Positions 60,956-64,000 of a stretch of DNA of 64,000 nucleotides are shown here, piece by piece. The notes under the pieces are model-generated. The model did no database searches, had not been told where the DNA came from, and saw only the letters and a program-made list of their open reading frames with translations. The stretch is from UBA1426 sp050953365 (GTDB lineage Bacteria; Bacillota; Clostridia; Peptostreptococcales; Anaerovoracaceae): the NCBI GenBank assembly GCA_050953365.1, contig JBMNMN010000009.1, forward strand, positions 62,001-126,000. The letters run 5' to 3'. A program made the position numbers and the translations under genes. Positions within the stretch are counted from its first letter, which is position 1. The number at the start of each line of letters is the position of its first letter.

Positions 60956-62110
60956 CTATATAAATTGATTCATTAGGTCATCAACAAACGCATCTACATT
61001 ATCGTTGCTGATACCATATCGGTTTATTAACTCCTGTGCATGTTTTCTGCTATGGCTATGGCTAAGATCCTGTATGAAACTCATCATCCCCGTTCTGCGG
61101 CCGACTCTGTAAATGGTCTTTTCGCTTTCCGGTAAATCCAGATAGCCTTTTAATACTGAAATTATTTTTTCTTTATCCTCAGGCAAGCGGCCCTCCGCCT
61201 CAGGCAACAGGTTGATAATGTGGTCGCTGCTTACTATGGTACTGGTGATTCCCTGCAGGTTTTCAATCATTAATAGCAGTTCCTCTACCATTTTGGTGTC
61301 GTTAGCTCTTGTGAAAATTCCCTTTTTATAGTCCTCCATCAAGGAACCCCTTTCCGTCACCGCCAAAGTACGGATCCGAATAAAATCGGGATTTATTTGA
61401 TTCAGGGCATCTGCCGTCTCCAGGGCATTTAACTCGGAATATTCGTTTCCGCCTAAACCCGGAATAAAATATTCCGAAAGCTCTATCCCTGCGGCCTTCA
61501 CCTTCTGCCCTGCAAGTATCTGCTTTGCCTTTGTCGTGCCTTTATCGACTAATTTCAGGATCACATCCGAACCTGTTTCCATGCCGATATGAATTCGATT
61601 CAGCCCTGCCTCCGCAATGCGCTTCATATCCACATCGCTGATTCTGGCTACCGTTTCTGATCGAGCGTAAGAGGTAATCCGTTCCGTTTCCGGGAACTGT
61701 TTTTTAAGATGAGTAAGGATGTCCACCAGATCATCCGGCTTGATCACAAGGCTGTCCGAATCCTGTAAAAAGATTGATTTCATCCCGTTTCGATACCAAT
61801 GTACAGCGGTGCTATAGGCCCGGGACTGCTCCTCGTTAAGTTCGTTTATAAATCGGCTGATCATGCCGTTGCGTTCCTCCGCATCGGCGCCCTCGGCGGC
61901 TTTCAGCAAATCCGTCCACATCTTAACCGAATCGATGTCTTTTATTACATGTTCCTTCGGACGAAGGCTGAATTTGGTCTTTTTATATACACCGCAGAAT
62001 TTGCATCGATTCCACGGGCAATTTCTTGTAACCCTCAGCAATAAACTTGCAGCCTCGCTGGGGGGTCGGATGGGGCCGACTTCATATGTGTACTCTTTGC
62101 TGTCTTTCAT
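60956..62110 (-). CDS. Radical SAM protein of unknown substrate
   Basis: A 384-residue radical SAM enzyme. The cluster motif is NCPWNRCKFC, CX4CX2C, one residue longer than the canonical CX3CX2C. Other features are VYKKTKFSLRPKEHVIKDID after it, a SAM-binding GMETGSDVILKLVDKGTT segment and LSEYFIPGLGG. Related proteins with NCPWNRC are widespread in anaerobes but uncharacterised. It lies 34 bases after radA and 13 before the aldehyde dehydrogenase, so the three may be one operon. Confidence 0.85.
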   Translation of the reverse strand: MKDSKEYTYEVGPIRPPSEAASLLLRVTRNCPWNRCKFCGVYKKTKFSLRPKEHVIKDIDSVKMWTDLLKAAEGADAEERNGMISRFINELNEEQSRAYSTAVHWYRNGMKSIFLQDSDSLVIKPDDLVDILTHLKKQFPETERITSYARSETVARISDVDMKRIAEAGLNRIHIGMETGSDVILKLVDKGTTKAKQILAGQKVKAAGIELSEYFIPGLGGNEYSELNALETADALNQINPDFIRIRTLAVTERGSLMEDYKKGIFTRANDTKMVEELLLMIENLQGITSTIVSSDHIINLLPEAEGRLPEDKEKIISVLKGYLDLPESEKTIYRVGRRTGMMSFIQDLSHSHSRKHAQELINRYGISNDNVDAFVDDLMNQFI

Positions 62111-62144
62111 GCGCTCACTACCCTTTTCGAATCTTTGATTACAT

Positions 62145-63530
62145 TTATTGAATCCCGTTATATGCGACTTCTATGGCCTCTGCCAGGCTTTTTACACCCA
62201 GCAGTTCGACCCCTTGCGCAACTCCCATGATGCGTTGAGCATTTTTGGTTGGAAGTATGATCCTCTCAAAACCCATTCGAGCCGCTTCTTTAACAATTTT
62301 TTCCGCATTCTGCACAGAACGCAGGTCTCCCGTCAGCCCTATCTCTCCGATGGCTAACGTTCTTTTTGCGCAAGACATGCGCTTATATGTAGAGTAGATA
62401 GCCAATGCCACGGCCAGATCCGTTGAAGTTCCTTCGGGGCGAAGCCCACCCACAATGTTTACATATACATCCTGATTGATTAAAGAGATATGGGCCTTCC
62501 GGTCCAGCACGGCTAAAATCATATTCAGCCGGGAAAGCTCTACTCCTATTGCGGTTCTTCTGGCAAATCCTATATTAGTGGGAGATGTCAATGCCTGAAC
62601 CTCAAGAAGAAGCGGCCTGGTTCCCTCATAAACTGCCGTAGCCATGGATCCCTCTGCGCCTTCCTCCATTCCCTCCAAAAAGCTTCCGGAAAGATTTTCG
62701 ATCTCCGTCAATCCCTCTTCAGCCATTTCAAACGCTCCCACCTCGCTGGTTGTGCCGAACCTGTTTTTATAGGCTCTGAGGATACGGATTTCCTGGTTTC
62801 TTTCACCAGTAAAATGCAAAACACAATCGACCAGATGCTCTATGATCTTCGGTCCGGCCAAGTCGCCGCTCTTGGTAACATGAGCCACGATGAAAACCGG
62901 GATATTTCGTACCTTACCCACTCGCATAAGCTCGTTGGCGCAGGCCCTAACCTGAGACACGCTGCCGGGGGCGGATTCCAGCTCTGACGAATACATTGTC
63001 TGTATCGAGTCGATCACCACGAAACAGGGATTCAGTTCTTCCGTAACCGCAAGAGCGTTTTCCATATTTGTTTCCGAAAGCAAATACAGGTTGTCCAGGT
63101 CTCCTTTACATACCCTGTCCGCGCGCATCTTAATCTGCTCTTCCGACTCCTCTCCGGTTATGTAAAGCACAGGCTGCCCTTTAGCTGCAATCCTCGCCGC
63201 CGCCTGGATGATCAACGTTGATTTACCGATGCCCGGTTCGCCCGAAATGAGGGTCAGGGATCCCTTCACAAGGCCGCCGCCCAAAACCCGGTTCAATTCA
63301 CCGATTTCCGTATCGATCCTGCTTTCCGATCCAGATCTTACATCGGACAATTTGACAGCCTTGGCCGTCCTGCCCGGCGCCGCCCGGCGCCGTTTGTCCT
63401 CTGCCGAAGCAGGCAGCACTTTTTCCTCTACCATAGAATTCCAGGCGCCGCAAATGCATTGCCCCATCCATTTGGGGCTCTCGTAACCGCACTCCTGGCA
63501 TACAAAAACTGTAGCCGGTTTCTTACCCAT
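62145..63530 (-). CDS. radA: DNA repair protein RadA/Sms
   Basis: A 461-residue RadA, a RecA-like hexameric helicase that extends recombination intermediates. It has the N-terminal zinc finger CQECGYESPKWMGQCICGAW, Walker A GEPGIGKST, the RadA signature YKNRFGTTSEVG and a C-terminal Lon-protease-like domain (DVYVNIVGGLRPEGTSTDLAVALA). The start MGKKPATVFVCQE has GAGGAT just upstream; the longer frame is not supported. Confidence 0.94.
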   Translation of the reverse strand: MGKKPATVFVCQECGYESPKWMGQCICGAWNSMVEEKVLPASAEDKRRRAAPGRTAKAVKLSDVRSGSESRIDTEIGELNRVLGGGLVKGSLTLISGEPGIGKSTLIIQAAARIAAKGQPVLYITGEESEEQIKMRADRVCKGDLDNLYLLSETNMENALAVTEELNPCFVVIDSIQTMYSSELESAPGSVSQVRACANELMRVGKVRNIPVFIVAHVTKSGDLAGPKIIEHLVDCVLHFTGERNQEIRILRAYKNRFGTTSEVGAFEMAEEGLTEIENLSGSFLEGMEEGAEGSMATAVYEGTRPLLLEVQALTSPTNIGFARRTAIGVELSRLNMILAVLDRKAHISLINQDVYVNIVGGLRPEGTSTDLAVALAIYSTYKRMSCAKRTLAIGEIGLTGDLRSVQNAEKIVKEAARMGFERIILPTKNAQRIMGVAQGVELLGVKSLAEAIEVAYNGIQ

Positions 63531-63602
63531 AGTATCCTCATTCCTCGGCGCATAGGGGATCCTTTTCCCGCCTGCGCCGTTTTTTTTTGCCATAGTGAAT
63601 AA

Positions 63603-63638
63603 AAACTCCACCATACATACAAATGCACAGTGGAGTTT
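63603..63638 (-). terminator. Terminator of the EF-G-like gene
   Basis: Arms AAACTCCAC and GTGGAGTTT with a T-rich leftward tail (TTTTATTC), 21 bases after the stop codon at 63659. Confidence 0.65.
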
Positions 63639-63658
63639 CTCTTTAAACAACAATCGGA

Positions 63659-64000
63659 TTATTGTTCTTCTCTCTTAGCTTCTTCAATAATTTTCTCTGC
63701 CAAATGAGCCGGCACTTCTTCGTACCGCTCAAACTTCATTGTGAAGCTTCCTCTTGCCTGCGTCATTGCGCGAAGGGAAATGGCATACTTGAACATTTCA
63801 GCCTGGGGTACTTCCGCAATAACTTTCTGCCCTCCGCCATGCTGGGGCTCCATTCCCAGGATTCTGCCTCTTCTCTTATTCAGGTCGCCCATTATGTCGC
63901 CCATATATTCGTCAGGCACGGTAATCTCCACCCGCATTACCGGTTCCAGCAGAACGGGACTGGCTTCTACGATACCTTTCTTGAAGGCAAGGCTTGCGGC
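63659..64000 (-). CDS. EF-G-like translation GTPase (C-terminal fragment)
   Basis: The frame is open to the right edge; about 113 residues of the C terminus are visible, starting AASLAFKKGIVEASPVLLEPV. RVEITVPDEYMGDIMGDLNKRRGRILGMEP matches EF-G domain V, but the sequence differs strongly from fusA (18510) and carries EPQHGGGQKVI, typical of the EF-G-II / FusA-like paralogues. Its GTPase domain is outside the window, so function cannot be judged. Confidence 0.85.
   Translation of the reverse strand, partial: AASLAFKKGIVEASPVLLEPVMRVEITVPDEYMGDIMGDLNKRRGRILGMEPQHGGGQKVIAEVPQAEMFKYAISLRAMTQARGSFTMKFERYEEVPAHLAEKIIEEAKREEQ

Overview
This window reads as a chromosomal segment of a low-to-moderate GC, anaerobic, endospore-lineage member of the Clostridia (Bacillota). 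The evidence is the gene order tuf-rpmG-secE-nusG-rplK-rplA / rplJ-rplL / rpoB-rpoC / rpsL-rpsG-fusA-tuf / rpsJ...rpsQ on one strand, a sporulation-type sigma-H gene, carD-yacL-ispDF-proS, mini-RNase III, strong AGGAGG ribosome binding sites and canonical sigma-A promoters. No species can be named from the sequence alone.

Layout, left to right; most genes are on the minus strand and so are transcribed right to left. 1-5.4 kb: start of the S10 operon (rpsJ, rplC, rplD, rplW, rplB, rpsS, rplV, rpsC, rplP, rpmC, edge of rpsQ) with a clear promoter at 5371-5399. 5.4-17.2 kb: an accessory block separating the S10 operon from the str operon. It holds an Lrp/AsnC regulator with a three-gene proton-translocating transhydrogenase (pntAA and pntB are frameshifted, and pntB carries a tandem-duplicated NADP domain), an IS1182-family element, a DUF47/PiT phosphate uptake pair, a 50-residue orphan ORF, an IS30-family element, and an IS256-family element that has split an older repeat cluster. 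17.3-29.5 kb: str operon (tuf, fusA, rpsG, rpsL), rpoC and rpoB. 29.5-31.3 kb: a 1.9-kb rplL-rpoB gap packed with repeats and a second IS30 copy. 31.4-38.4 kb: rplL, rplJ with its L10 leader and attenuator, rplA, rplK, nusG, secE, rpmG, a DUF1294 membrane protein, a second tuf, tRNA-Thr(GGT), sigH, rlmB. 38.4-50.4 kb: dfrA, thyA, a small membrane protein, mrnC, a TRAP transporter (dctMQP), a metallophosphoesterase, cysS-cysE, an M23 peptidase, cyclophilin, NUDIX, and a split chromate transporter pair. 50.4-55.1 kb: proS, ispDF, yacL and carD. 55.2-59.6 kb: an IS4-like element, a PPi-type phosphofructokinase and a third, mosaic IS30 copy. 59.6-64 kb: aldehyde dehydrogenase, a radical SAM protein, radA and the C-terminal part of an EF-G-like GTPase running off the edge.

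The core of the window is the transcription/translation machinery, normally one of the most conserved stretches of a bacterial chromosome. Here it has been opened at several points by five to six insertion sequences and by several families of palindromic intergenic repeats, and separate promoters now drive the separated pieces (S10, str, rpoBC, rplJL, rpmG-secE-nusG-rplKA, tRNA-Thr). The observations most worth a second look are: (1) the duplicated domain III of PntB, with the usual 2'-phosphate-binding Lys-Arg missing in both copies; (2) the eight-unit AT-rich repeat array between rplL and rpoB; (3) the reconstructed repeat cluster split by IS256; (4) the composite GTGTC/GGAGCG intergenic repeats; (5) the paired charged tails on S3, NusG and RpoB; (6) the precise target sites of the IS elements. 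I found no CRISPR array, prophage or recognisable defence system.
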